Source: Rhizophagus irregularis
Lineage: Eukaryota > Glomeromycota > Glomeromycetes > Glomerales > Glomeraceae
DNA length: 64,000 nt
Reading direction: 5' to 3'
Assembly: GCF_026210795.1 (NCBI RefSeq)
Contig: NC_089459.1
Span: 372,001-436,000, forward strand
The notes below the pieces were generated by a model. That model ran no database searches, was not told where the DNA came from, and worked only from the letters and a program-made list of their open reading frames with translations. The position numbers and the translations under genes are program-made. The first letter of the stretch is position 1; each line of letters opens with the position of its first letter. Positions 33,171 to 51,600 of the stretch are shown here, one piece after another.

Positions 33171-36100
33171 ATGGAAAAGGAAATGGAAATGGAAGTACCT
33201 TTAATTATTGTAGAACCAAATGATGAAAATATAGGAATTAACTTACAAAGATCATCACGAGGCTTTGAAAATTATTATTTGAATAATAATTTACCTCCAC
33301 ATAATTCAAAAAAAATTACAAAAATTGTTTGTTCATCAGATACAAATTACGTTGTCACGTTTAGTGAAGAAGATAAATCAATTCATGGTTGGCCTATTCA
33401 TGATGATGATTTTGAAGATGAAAAAGAAGGGAAAAGTGGGAAAGAAATACGTTATAATTCTAGATTTCAGAAAGAAGAATTATCTGATTTGTTAATGGTT
33501 AGTAACGATAGATACGTTTTAGTTAGGATTTCTAAAAAGGAGCAAGATGAATTCAGTAAGTTATAAAATATTATGATGAATTTTATATTTTTATTCTATT
33601 TTTTTTTTACGATTTTATTTATACACTTTTACCCTTTTTTACCTTTTTTACCCTTTTTTTACCCTTTTTTACCCTTTTTTCAGGAATCGTTAAATTGGAT
33701 GAAAAAGAAAATGAGATATTTTATGTTAAAGGAAATCCTGCTTATGATCAAGGAACGTTCATATCTTCAAATAATGATTTTTTTATCATTTACAAAAAAG
33801 AATTGGAGGCTTACGTTTATCATACCAGTCAAGTTATTGTTAATAAACGTGAAACGAATAATGAATATAATAGAGATATTACCACCATTTGGCAAATAAA
33901 ATCAAAGTATAAATTCGTATTTCCTCAACAATTTTGGCAAAAAGAAATAAGACCACCCATAGGATTTTTTTTAACACCTGAAAAACTATTTTTAACATAT
34001 AAAGGATCAAATATATTGTCACAATGGGATTTATCTACAATGACATTTGAAAAACAATATTTATTAGAATTAAATAAAAGGAATATACATCCTGCCGCTA
34101 AAGTAGATGATGATATTTTTGAACTTAAACAGACTATGGTTGTTGATGGTTCCAAAAAAAATATTATGGCCATTCATGGTTATAGTACATTTAATTATGA
34201 ACATCAAATTTTAGTTTATAGTATGGTGACGGAATTTAAAATTTCGTCATATACAAGTAAGTATTTTCATATAAAATAATGTTATATTTTATATTTTATA
34301 TTTTATATAATATAATTCCTTATTTTTTTACTCTTATAGTACCTTCGGAGAATTCAACTTCGAATATCTCAATTGTTGGCACGAGTAAGAATGATGGAGG
34401 TTTATTAATTTATGGATTTAATGCCGAAGGGAAACCAGAATATTTTTTACATGATCTCAATGACCTTGACTTTTGCGAAAATGCTGAAACGATTTCTAGT
34501 ATTATACCAGATCAAGTAGATGCTCAATTGGTCGTTAATAAGGAATTAAGTGATAAAATCGTTATCGCAAAAGATAGTAAATTAATAGTTCACAATATCA
34601 GCGAGGAAGAATTGAAAATGTTACGAGATAAATTGAAATTAAAAAAATTAAAAAAAGATCAATCTGATAAAGATTTTAAATATTATCCTTATCCTTATCC
34701 TTCGTCTATTGTAAAAACAATATTAGAAATGCTTGAAGGTTTAGATTGGAATAGATCTGCCGATCTTCCAGAAGAGTACACGTGCAAAGAATTAGATAGT
34801 ATTAAATGGAGCGTTAATCATTGGAAAAAAACGGGGAAAACTGCTATTAAAGTGTCAGAATTGATATATGTTGATAATGAATCTGGTAAAAAATTATGTG
34901 AATGGAAAGAACTTGATGAATTTAAATATTTTCCGCCTAGAGAAATTTTTGTTTTTGCATGTAAATGTATTGAAAATGGAGATTTAATTATGATCACAAA
35001 ACAAGGAATTAGAATTTTTACAATTATTCAACCTTCAAAGAAAATTAAAATGAGATACTTTTGGGATAATGATCGTTGGAGAGAAATTTGGAAATCTTCA
35101 AAGAAACTTGAAAAACCTTTTGATTTTGATCAAGTAAAAGTTGAATTGTCTCGAAGACGTAATAAACTTCCTCCTCTAGATATTACTAGATTAATTGAAT
35201 TATATGAAACCTTTTATGTAGAAAATAATTATAGAATTTGGCCTTTTAAAGATTTATTAAGAAATTACTTACAAGATACTACAACACTCGCAAAATATGG
35301 AAAAAAAATTTTATATAAGGCGATTGATGCGAAAAAAGGGAATATTGTAGAACTTATTTGTAATATGTGTTTAAACTTTCTTGAAAAAGATTCGGATAAT
35401 TTTTATTTACTAAGAATTATCGTTAAATGTTTACCTAAATTACAACAAAATTATCCTGACATTGTAGCAGAATTTATGGCAAAATCCTCAATGATATTGG
35501 ATCATCAATGTTTTATTGTTACTAATTCTGAGTATACTCTTATTCATGGTTATTCGAGGGATGTTATGATTTATGAAAAAAATACTTTTTGGGATCATTA
35601 TCATCAAATTCAATTTTTTTATTATAAAATTTATAATATTATAAAAAATGTAATAGAAACAATATCAGGAGGAGAAGAAGAAGAAAAATTTGGTATTCCA
35701 GTAGTTGTATTTTTAATTCCTCTTTATAAATTTTCTAGTTTTTCAACAAATTTTGATTTATATCATGATATTTATAAACCGAAATCTAATGCTTTTGTTG
35801 ATATGCATTATCCTGCTTTTTATAAAGAATGGAATGCTGAAGCTTTATTAAATTTTAAATGGCATACTTATGGAAAATATTATTATTACACTCATTGGGT
35901 TTGGTTTCTTATATATTTATTGATGTTTTCCATTGGTACGACTGCTTCCTCATCCGTTTTATCTGCGGGAATGAGAAATATTCTTCTTAGTGCCAGTATC
36001 ATTATTGGATTTGTATTTTTCTCGTTCGAAATCAGAGATTTTTTTTGGAGGCCAAGAAAATATTTAAAGAATTTTTGGAATTTATTTGGTATGACAATTA

Positions 36101-37520
36101 TTCTTATATTTTTTTCTTATATTTTTTTCATTATTTTTTGAAATGAGTATTAAAAATATAATTTTCTTTTTCTTTTTTTTAGATTGTGGGGCATATTTAT
36201 TTCCAATAGTAACTTCAATGTATTGGTTAAAATATGGTAAACCACCTTTATGGTTACCAACATTTTCAAATTTATTAGTAGATTTAAAATTTTTATTATT
36301 TTTTAGAGTATTTGAATCATATGGTCGATATTTTGCTATTATGTTAGGAGTAGCAAAACATGTTTTCTCTTTTGTAATGATATTATTTATTATAATAATT
36401 AGTTTTGCTCACGCATTCTATATTTTATTAACTCCACAACAAGATGTTGACCTAAATTCACCAGTTATAAACAATGATAGGAATAACCCTTGGTTATTAA
36501 CTGATCAATATTATCAAATTAACTCTGATGGAAGTTATAGTAAAAGTCCTGTACTCGTAAGACAACCTGATAGTTCTACTAATATGTTTGCTTGGCCTCA
36601 AACTTCTTTATTGGCTATGTATTTATTACTTACAGGTATTTGATATTTATTATTATTATATTTTATTATTGATTATTTTTATTATTATTGATTATTAATA
36701 TATTTATTCATGTTTTTTTCTTTTTAGGGGATTCAAGTTCATTATCATCATTTCCTTATTTAGAACGTCATTCTTTGGCCCTTTTAACAATAACGTTTAG
36801 TTTTTTTACCGTTATTTATTTAATGAATTTATTTATTGGATTATTAAATAATGCTATTGAAGTAAATAATGATCATGCTAATTATTTAATTGAAAAATCT
36901 AGAGTATGTATTTATTTTTTTAAAAAAAAGGGTTTTTTAAAAAATTTTATCATCATTTATTATTATTATTATTAAGAAACATGTATTTAATCTTTAATTC
37001 TATTCTATTTAGATTATAGGAGAGATTGAATTATTTCATTTATTTCCACATCAAAGAAGATGGAGGACTTGGTTTCCTGATGTAATGTAAGTAAAAATTT
37101 ATTTTAAAACCGTTTTTGTATATTTTTACATATTTTTACATATTATACATTTATTTATTTATTTATTTAACTTTTATTATTATTACTAGTTATTATGAAG
37201 TTCCAGTCGATGAAGTTAGGAAACAAATTCACCAATTAGATAGTACTGCACGATCATCATCAAATTACAGTCCTATAATAAGTTCAAGATTAAGAGATAT
37301 AGTTGATGTTCCTAAATCTTATAATCAACAACAACAAGATTTATTAAGTGAATTTGAAGCTATAAATAGTTTCTTGAAAAAGATAAATGGTGAAGGAATT
37401 CACAGACAATTTAGTATTTCAAGCATAGGAAATACTTCCAAACTTTTCAAACCGGGAACACCTGGAACACGTGATATCAAAACTTATTTTAGTGATCCCG
37501 ATGGAACCTACATTGATTAG
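33171..37520 (+). CDS. TRP-like ion-transport-domain channel
   Basis: Large predicted cation channel, 1246 aa, seven exons: 33171-33555, 33684-34256, 34340-36088, 36183-36635, 36728-36903, 37013-37086 and 37190-37520, all phases consistent. The first 600 or so residues form a soluble part with WD-like strands (KKITKIVCSSDTNYVVTFSE, SIHGWPI, GSNILSQWDLSTMTFEK). A helical linker follows (RIWPFKDLLRNYLQDTT, LLRIIVKCLPKLQQNYPDIV). Then come about six membrane segments: WVWFLIYLLMFSIG, ILLSASIIIGFVFF, AYLFPIVTSMYW, SNLLVDLKFLLFFRVF, FSFVMILFIIIISFAHAFY, and after a pore-like loop (SLLAMYLLLTGDSS) TFSFFTVIYLMNLFIGLLNN. The tail has HQRRWRTWFPDV and a Ser-rich end. Layout and S6 resemble TRP/polycystin channels. 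Ion selectivity and membrane are unknown. A dead relative lies at 19205-22346. Confidence 0.8.
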
Positions 37521-37940
37521 ATCAGTGATTTTTTTTTTAATTAATAGATTTTTATTTTTTTTTTTATTTATTTATTTTTAAAAAAGATACATTTTTGAAA
37601 TAATCTTGCTACTCAAAGAAAAAATAATACTAAAATAAAAATTATTGTCTAGAAATAAAAGTTAAATAAAACATTTATCAATTATTTAATATACTGTATG
37701 TACATATTTAAATTAACTTGAATGAAATTTATTGTTTACAATTAATTTTTTTTTTTTTATGTTTATACTAATTCTAACATTGTTAATTAATGAAATGCGA
37801 TAATAAAGTAGCAATTTTTATGATGAAAAACTTTCACTAGTAATTAATTACAATGTATTCATCGCACGATATTTATTATTTTAATATCAAAAAGTCCTCG
37901 ATCAAAATATTGATTACTCCTTTCTAACCAATATCCTTAA
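37521..37940. other. Convergent 3' region
   Basis: 420 bp between the stop codons of the channel gene and the SNF2-type gene. Poly-T and AATAAA-like motifs only. Confidence 0.5.
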
Positions 37941-43428
<5,488 letters not shown>

Positions 43429-45118
43429 TGGTTGTATGATATTAGATACTAGTAGGGAAAATGTGGGGAAAGTACTATAAAATACCGAACTGTTGAAAAA
43501 TCAGGAATAAAATAATTATTCTATAAATAACAATAAAAAATGTCGATCGGTCATAAAAGGTCAAATTGATTTGTCAGCTAATTATAGTACTAGTACCAGT
43601 ATGAAGTTTTCGCCGAACTCCGAGCTATCTTTCGATATCACTATTTAATATCATTGGTTGAAAAATGATTGACAAATTTAAATTTAGGTCGGATCTAAAT
43701 ATAAAATGGAACCTTGGAGTTGGGTCTGAATTCTGGAACACTTCTGGAACAAACTTCTTTTGGTATATCGGATTTTTTGATGAAACGGATGAGTCCGATC
43801 CAGCTGCGTAATTTGATTGAATTAGCAAAATTATGAAGATTTGTGCTACAAACAAGAGTGCCTCCATACATACAAACAGAAATTGGTAGATAAGAATCCG
43901 TTCGTTCAGTGTATTATTCTACGTGACGATATTCAAAAATCCAGCAATGCGTATTTCCTTTGCTTCGGATTACTAACAGTACAGTAAGGTTGAATCTACG
44001 AGTGCATTAACGTGAATTTTAGTTGTGCGAAATTGTGTGATGGAATTGTCGACTAATGTTACATCTTTTTTAATTGGAAGTACCTATTTGTCATTCGTGA
44101 AGTTACTATTGTTAGAAATTTGATAAAATTTTTTAAATGTAAAAAGGCAAAAAAAAAAAATATATAATGTAAAAATATATTATACTATTACTTTTATTAC
44201 TGTATTTAGAAAAATTATTAATAAAATTTTGAATTTGAATTTTTATAGAACCCCTGAATACGAAATGGGATAATTCTCCTAATATATAAATATAATTATA
44301 TACATTTTTGCCATTTTAATACTAGAATTTTTGAAAATTTAATCCAAATGCTTTATTTTAAAATTATATTAAATTATCTAAAAATCTGTTAAAATTATGT
44401 ATGAAACTAAAATTAGATAATTTGACCTTGATTTTCAGTTAAATCGGATGTTAAATGATTATCTACAATTATTAAAAAAAAACAATAATGAAAGTATATT
44501 GAAATATTTAAGTATTTAGAATTAAAATTTGATAATTTATAGCTTATTTAAAAGCTTTAATTAAATAAATTGAAATGGTAATAAAATTTCACCCAAAATT
44601 TTTAAACAATTAGATTTATTTTATTAAAAAAATTCTAAATATATATATATATAAATATAAATATATATTTTATAAGTTATTGTAATTTGAAATTTATATT
44701 ATTCTATAATAATTGTTTAAAGTCATATAATATAATGTAATTTTAATTATTTTAACTTTAACTTTTAAGCCTTTTAAACTAAAATATTTTAACTGAAATA
44801 TTTTAATAACTATTAAGTCTTACTTTTAAATTTATATACTAAAGATTTTAATAATTTTATATAATTTTAATAAATTTTTTTTTATTTTTTTTATAATTTA
44901 TTAAATAAAAATATAAAGTATATAAAAATATATGTATAATAATAGCTAAATATTTATAATTTTAATTAAATTATAAAAATCTAATATTTATAAATTACAT
45001 AATTTATATAAATATAATAAAAGATTTTAATTTAATAATTATATAATATATATAAATTTTTTAATAAGTTTATATTTTTATAATAAAATAAATAAATTAA
45101 TTAAAATTACTCAAAATA
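43429..45118. other. Promoter side of the SNF2-type gene and noncoding stretch
   Basis: Very AT-rich (44150-45110 almost pure A/T). A minus-strand frame at 43625-43867 begins MEALLFVAQIFIILLIQSNY, which looks like a signal peptide, but the rest (SSVSSKNPIYQKKFVPEVFQ) matches nothing I know and has no splice support. I do not call it a gene. Confidence 0.4.
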
Positions 45119-46183
45119 CAGTCACCTCTCTCTACAGCGAACTTTGATATAGCGAATAATACAATATAACAGATTATCTGTGTGGTACTAATTTTAAATA
45201 TGAAAAAAACCTTGATATAATGAAGTTTACTATTTATTTACTGTATAACATAGTATGAAGTAAAGTATATAAATTGTCATATACAAAATGAACCTTTTTA
45301 TAACAAATTTTTTTTTGGTAAAATAAAGATTTTATTTATTAAATTTCCTTTTAAAGCAAATTTGCACTACACATTTACCACATATTTTGCCCATATTGTT
45401 TTTATACTGAAATATTAATAAAACACTTTCATCTTTAAAATCGGTGGCTGAAAACCCCATCTTTACAAAAAAATAAAAAAGAAAGAATGTTAGTAAAACG
45501 TTCTTATACAAAATTTCTACTAAATACAATATCCCTAAGTTCCACCTACCTTTGAAATCGCCTAGAAGCCGTGGCTAAATAGTCCGTTCCTACAAAAATA
45601 AAAAAAAAATGTTAGAAAAATGTTCTTATATTAAATTACTAAATACAATACTCCCAAGTTCCATCCACCTTTAAATCGCCTAGAAGTCATAACCAAATGG
45701 TCCGTTCCTATAAAAATAAAAAAAAGAACGTTAGCAAAATGTTCTTATACTAAATTACTAACTGAAATACAATAGTACTCCCAAGTCCCACCTACCATTG
45801 AAATCGCCTAGGAGCCATAGCCAAATAGTCTGTTCCTACAAAAATAAAAAAAAAGAACATTAGCAAAACATTCTTATATTAAATTACTAAATACAATAGT
45901 ACTTCCAAGTCCCACCCACCTTTGAAATCATAAAAGCCATGGCCAAATGATCTGTTCCTACAAAAATAAAAAAAAATTAGTTTATAAATTTTTTTTTATA
46001 AATGAAAATTGATTGGAAATAGATTGGCAAATCATATAAATTACATGATCCATATATTCAATATGCCCATACTAAAAAATTCGTTATACTATACCGAATA
46101 ATTCATTATAGCATTAACAAATTTGCTTATAATAAAGCCCTGATTAGCTAGGATAGAGAGTTCATTATATCGAAAGGGGACTG
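45119..46183. mobile_element. Pogo/Tigger-like nonautonomous element
   Basis: The left end CAGTCACCTCTCTCTACAGC and the reverse complement of the right end CAGTCCCCTTTCGATATAAT share CAGTCxCCTxTC and a following GAAC. Both ends are flanked by TA (45117-45118 and 46184-46185). CAGTC...CTCGATATAACGAAC-like ends with TA target sites are typical of the pogo/Tigger branch of Tc1/mariner. 1065 bp, no transposase. The interior holds the exon-like tandem repeats described separately. Confidence 0.55.
45480..45975 (-). repeat. Four tandem about 120-bp units, each with an exon-like 40-nt core
   Basis: On the minus strand each unit has a T-rich tract and mostly TTTTTGTAG, then a core of about 40 nt (GAACGGACTATTTAGCCACG and onward to GATTTCAAAG), then GTAGGTGG or GTGGGTGG. 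Cores lie near 45555-45595, 45672-45712, 45800-45838 and 45922-45960. Three keep a frame reading TDYLATASRRFQ, TDHLVMTSRRFK and TDYLAMAPRRFQ. The next block downstream (45332-45480) starts MGFSATDFKDESVLLIF, whose first bases resemble a diverged core. It could be tandemly duplicated exons or chance. Confidence 0.5.
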
Positions 46184-46394
46184 TATATATAATTTTATAA
46201 AAAATATAATATTAGCATTTTATTAAAATCTTTATTTAAATTTTAATTTATAATTTATTTATAATTTTAAAGTTATTTGAATCTTTGTTTTTTTTATTAA
46301 TTTATATAATTATATTATATTTTAAAAAAAAAATTATATTTAAATATAAAAAATTATAAAAAAAGTTTAAATTCTAATAATTTAATTTTACTAA

Positions 46395-46735
46395 ACTTTT
46401 TTTTTTTTTTTTTTGCAAGGTAGTGCAATTTGTGAATTTATTAATTATATAAAAGACAGAAAGTTCCATTACATGTATAATTAATTTGTTTAAAACTCCA
46501 AACCGGTCCCCCATTCATAAGATTGCTCCTGTATCCTACCATCACCTAATATGAAATTCACCTATATCCTCCTATAGTAGCTATCAGATTATATAGGATC
46601 ATCATCATCATATGGCTTTAGTAAAAGCTTTCACTACTCTCTAAACAAAAAGAAGAACTATATTTGTATTTATATAATTTGAGATTATTATATACCTTCC
46701 AAATTACCTTATTTTTATCTTTAACAAATTAATTT
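46395..46735. other. Noncoding, no gene seen
   Basis: A less AT-rich stretch with no open frame I can connect. It may be the 3' flank of the coding remnant on the minus strand. Confidence 0.35.
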
Positions 46736-47165
46736 ATATATTGTCTTGTTTTTTCTAAAGCAACTGACCACTGTTCACTACATTTGAAAATTTTCCTTCC
46801 CTTCAGGTCATATGTACCATCTTCCACTTGCTAGGTTGGAATTCTTTCATATACAATATGTTGTTGTGCTGGTATTTTTTTCCTTAAATCTTGCTTTTTA
46901 ATTCCTTTTGTACGTTCCCAATCTGCAACTATGTCACAACGTGGTTGCCAAATAACCTTATAAAATTCAGTAATAAACATTTCTAAAAAAGGGAAGTAAT
47001 TGTTAGTGTAGCTTTTTCTGATTTAACAATAGACCTGAATTCTCTATATCTTCCTTTTGGGAAAAAATTCCTTAACATTAGATGTACAAATGGGATAGGT
47101 AACTCTTGATTAAAACCTGTTATATGAACAAAGAAATTTCTATTCTATAAATATAATTGTTGTGT
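46736..47165 (-). pseudogene. Degenerate coding remnant, family not identified
   Basis: Minus-strand frames read GFNQELPIPFVHLMLRNFFP with KGRYREFRSIVKSEKATLTI, a stop, then EFYKVIWQPRCDIVADWERT with KGIKKQDLRKKIPAQQHIVY, a stop, and DGTYDLKGRKIFKCSEQWSV. The composition is clearly protein-like against the A/T background. The FYKxIWxxRCxxxxxWExxKGI phrase resembles C-terminal parts of Rhizophagus retroelement-associated proteins, but this is from memory and unchecked. Several stops mean it is dead. Confidence 0.45.
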
Positions 47166-48665
47166 GTCTTCTTGATTTAGTTGAATTTTACTAAACTTTT
47201 TTTTATTAATATATAAAATAAAAAAATATGTAAATAATAAAAATTACAAATATATGCAAATTCATATTTGAATTAATAAATGAATAGATATTAGCTAAAT
47301 TTCAATATGTTCATTTATTATCAATAAATTTTAATAATATAAGTTCTTGCATATTATCTAAATATTTAAATTTTAAATATTAAGAATTAAAAAAAAATTT
47401 TTAATAAAAAAATAGGTTTATTTTAATATATAATTTTATATTAGTAATAGGTTAATAAAAAAATAAATTTTACTGTTATCATATCTGTCATTAGTACACC
47501 AATGGCCAAAAAGTCACGTGAAATTGAAATTTTTTACTAGCAAATGTATAAAGAATTAGTGCAGTAGTGGTTTTTATTGAAATTTTTATTGATTAAAATT
47601 TTCATATCCACAATTACGCCCATAACCTTTCTTGGAGTAAATCACATTTGAAAATATCCATGTATGTGCTAGTCAATTTAGTCTGATATCTTCAGGTATT
47701 CATTTTATTTTTACAACCCTTCAATTAAATATCGAATAATTGAATATGTTTTATATATACTTTTTTCTTTGACCATTAAAAAAATTCATTAGAAAAATAC
47801 ATTTTTTTTTTAAAATATAATTTACAATTTTTTTTTGCTTTATTCACAATTAAAATAAAAAATAAAAATAAAATACAAGAGAAAACTTTATTATAATATA
47901 TATAAGAAGAAAATAAAAAAGAAAATAAAAGAAAAGTAAAAAGGGGTATATAAAAAAAAAGATTAAGCTTAGAAAAAAATTACCTTAATAACATAAAAGT
48001 GGGGGTGTTTTAAAAAAAGTGTATTTTCAAAGAAAACGAGATATTGTTAAAAAAAAATAAGGGGTAATAAAAAAAAGGAAAAGAAACATCAAGTATCAAA
48101 AATGTTATATGAGAGAATATTATTTTTTTCTTTTTGTTGACGGATCTGCTTTTTTTTAAGATCTCTCACATTAACGATTATCATTAATGACGATGTTTCG
48201 ATTAAAAGGGAAGAAATAAAATTAAACAAAAACTTAAAGCCCATAAAACCTAAAGAAATTAATGTCCTATTCAAATATTAAACTTTCATTAAGATACAAA
48301 ATAAATACAAAGATACAAATATATTTGTACCGAAAAAAGAAATCCGAATCAATCTTTAACCCAAATTAAAGTAATAATTAAAAGAAGAATGTTCGATGTA
48401 ATTCAAAGAAAATAATGGAAAGAAAATTAAAAGTACTAAAGTACAAAAAATAAATAAACTAGTAAATAAACGATGAAAAAAATTATTTTTAAAATTTACG
48501 AAAAATAAACGCGTTAGAAAAAAAAAAATGTTTGTGTTCGGGAGTAAATACGAATTATAAAGTTTTTTTTTATATTAATTGGTATTTAAAAAAATATTTT
48601 ATATCGAAGTCGATTTTATCCGTCGAAAAAAAAGGGGGGGAAGGAAAAAATAATTGATGCAATGT
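47166..48665. other. Noncoding 3' flank of the TBC gene
   Basis: A/T-rich with G/A-rich runs near 47870-48660 typical of long 3' untranslated or intergenic DNA here. No supported gene. Confidence 0.4.
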
Positions 48666-51600
48666 TTAAGAAGCTCCGAAGAAAGAAGCTAAACTTGTAG
48701 ATAATCTTTTTTCAGATTTAGATTTTTGTTGGGAAGGATTTTCTTCAACAGAAATAGATTGAAAAATATCATCAACGTCATCTAAACTACCAAAACCATT
48801 CAACATACTGTTTAATTCTTCTAATTGAGTGCTCATTTGATCCCTTGCTCTTTCACTTTCAACCAATAACATTTTGACATGTTTCAACATTTTTTCTAGT
48901 TCATCACATTTTTTTGCTGTCGGACAATTTTCCCCTGTACAAGTAGAAGTGAAGAAATCACCATCACTACTAGATTTTGATCCGTTTGGTGTTACAAAGA
49001 AATTTAAGAAGGATACCCTTCTTGATTTTGGAGTATTAGAGGCCGCGATAATTTCTTCTATTTCTTCCATTGTTGTGACCCATTCATTATTTCCCATATA
49101 ATCAGGTTCATATTGTCTTAATCTTGTTTCAACATTTTCCAACTCTTTTTTCAATTTTTCATTTTCTCTATTAGAACGAATATGTTCAATTCGATTATGT
49201 TTAATAGCTTTAATCTCTTCTTTTAATGAATTTTGTTCATATAATGCTTGGGTTGATTCTTCATCTAATCTCTCAATTTCAGTACGTAAGAAAGCATTTT
49301 TATCTTGGATAAATTTTTGAATTTGATGAGAATTTTCCAAAGCATTTTCTAATTCACAATTTCTTTTTACCAATTCTTTATTTTCCAACATCAATTCAAA
49401 TTTCTCTTGTTTAACTTGAATTAATTCTTCGGTAAGTGCTAATTCTAAAGAATATTGTTCCTTACTTTTTTCATTCCATTCTTTAACTAAACCAAACGCA
49501 CCATCTTTTGATTCTGAATGAGCATTATTATTACTATTCATTAAGAGAGATAATTGATATTCTGTAAGAGAAGTAGCTGGAGCTGATAACCTTCTTGATT
49601 TCAATAATTCTTTATCTAATCCATCTTCATAACCTAATTTTGATCCTATATAATTCATGAAATTTTTCATTTGATCATAACCATCTTTTTGATCCGGATT
49701 TGGTGTGATCGGTGAAGCGATTCTAGTACTTCTTCCAGATTCAAATCCATCATCATTATTCAATGTCATTGAAGAATCTATTGACATTCTCTTATTTTCC
49801 TTTTCCATTCCTCTTAATCGACTATTTAATGCATCAACTTCATTCACCAAATCAATCTTTTCCATTTTAATACCAACCAATTGCTCTGTTATTTCCGCAT
49901 GTTCTTTTTGTAAATGTGAATAGGCTGTTACCAAATCTTCAATTTGTTGATGTAACACTCCCGTACTAGCATCATTTGAGACGAAATTTGGTGCTGGTGT
50001 AACTGATGTTGGAGCTTCACTATCGGATGATGTGGAGAAATCACTTGATGTACTGGAACTTGAGTTTGATCTGGTTAAATTTTGCATTGTAGCAACCGAA
50101 TGTCTAGAGTTTGGTAATGATGGATTAAGTGACCATCGGTTATCACCAGAACGTTTCTCTCTTTTCTTTGAATCATCTTTCTTTTTATCTTTCTTTGATC
50201 GATCAAATCTTCCATTAAATCTAACAGCGACCAATTCTTCGGCACGTTTCTTTTGATCTTCCATATCATGTACGTAAGAATCTGACAATTCATCCAATTT
50301 ACCTTTAGTAATAACAGAACTTAATTCCATGGCATCTTTAATTAATCCAGTTGGTTCATTATTATAAGTTTCATATAATCTTGAAGTCAAGAAATCCAAC
50401 AAATCTTCAAATTCTCCAAAACTCAATAATTTTTCTTCATTCTTTTTCAATAACGCTATAGCAACTCTCATTATGGTTTCAGGTGCACCTTCAGCAAATA
50501 CTACATCATATATTCTAAATACCAAAGGAAGAGGATATGTATAAGCGAATAATGAAAGGAACCATTGTGACGCGTACATAGCAGATTGAATTCCATGAAG
50601 ATGGAAATGAGAATGTAATTTTGGAAGGATTTGTGAGAGAAGACCAGAGAATTGGTAGAGTCTTTGTTGAAGACCTTCCATATTCAAAGTAAACATTGTA
50701 CGCATATCGTATGTTTCCATCAATCTATAAAGGAAAATTTTGCGTGGAACGCGGATTAGAAATAAGCAAAAATGAAGATAATGAGTAGAGTACACGTAAA
50801 AGTCGTAAGACCTTTAACCTACCTAACAAATACACAGAAAGCTTGAGTTTCAGACATCTACAAAAAAGTTAACGTAAGTCACGAAAAAGTTTTAATTAAC
50901 GTCATGCTAAATCACGTTGAATCACGTAAATCACGTGAATAGAAATTAAACTTACATTCATCAATAAAGGACCGACCAAGAATCCAAGACCTTGACAATA
51001 ACCAACTAAAGGATCATACAAACTATAAGCTCTCAAGACATTCCAAAGCATAGTTTGACCATGACCATTCTCCTCTTTAAATAATTCCACACCAGGAAAA
51101 GTTCTAGCTAAATCACGTTCAATAATTTTATCGTAAGGAGAAGATTCCGATAATAATTGACTATACATAGTTTCCAAATAAGTTGAAGAAGCTTGACTCA
51201 TAGATTGCCAAACTAAACCTCTTAATTTCGAAGGTAAACCTTGTTGCAATTTAGCAGCTAATAAATGAGGTAATTTTGTCGCTACAGCAGTATAATCTTG
51301 AATTAAAGCAGTCCAAAAATCCCAATCAATTTTCTTTGTTTCTTCATCATTTGAATCACGAAGTTTCTTTTTCTTTTTAGTAATAGTGTTGGAAGGGTTG
51401 GAGGAGGTAGGATTTGCATCATCTGATGTATCAGTATCAACATCAGCCTCCGGAGTCTTAATATCATTGATTAAAGATTGTACAACATCCATGTTAGCCT
51501 TAAGTACGTTGGATTCAATGCAAACTGATTTTGGATCGTTGTCCAACATATCATTTTGTCTTTCAAGGCGGGCTAATAAAAATTGAGTAGAATCCTAAAA

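Noticed and set aside
43755-43800. Hammerhead-ribozyme-like words GATGAAAC and GATGAGTCC
   Set aside because: The core pieces occur in the wrong order (GAAAC before GATGAG) and no flanking stems pair, so the match is chance.
43625-43867. Minus-strand frame with a signal-peptide-like start
   Set aside because: Only the first 20 residues look meaningful. No domain, splice support or clear promoter, and it lies just upstream of the SNF2-type gene.
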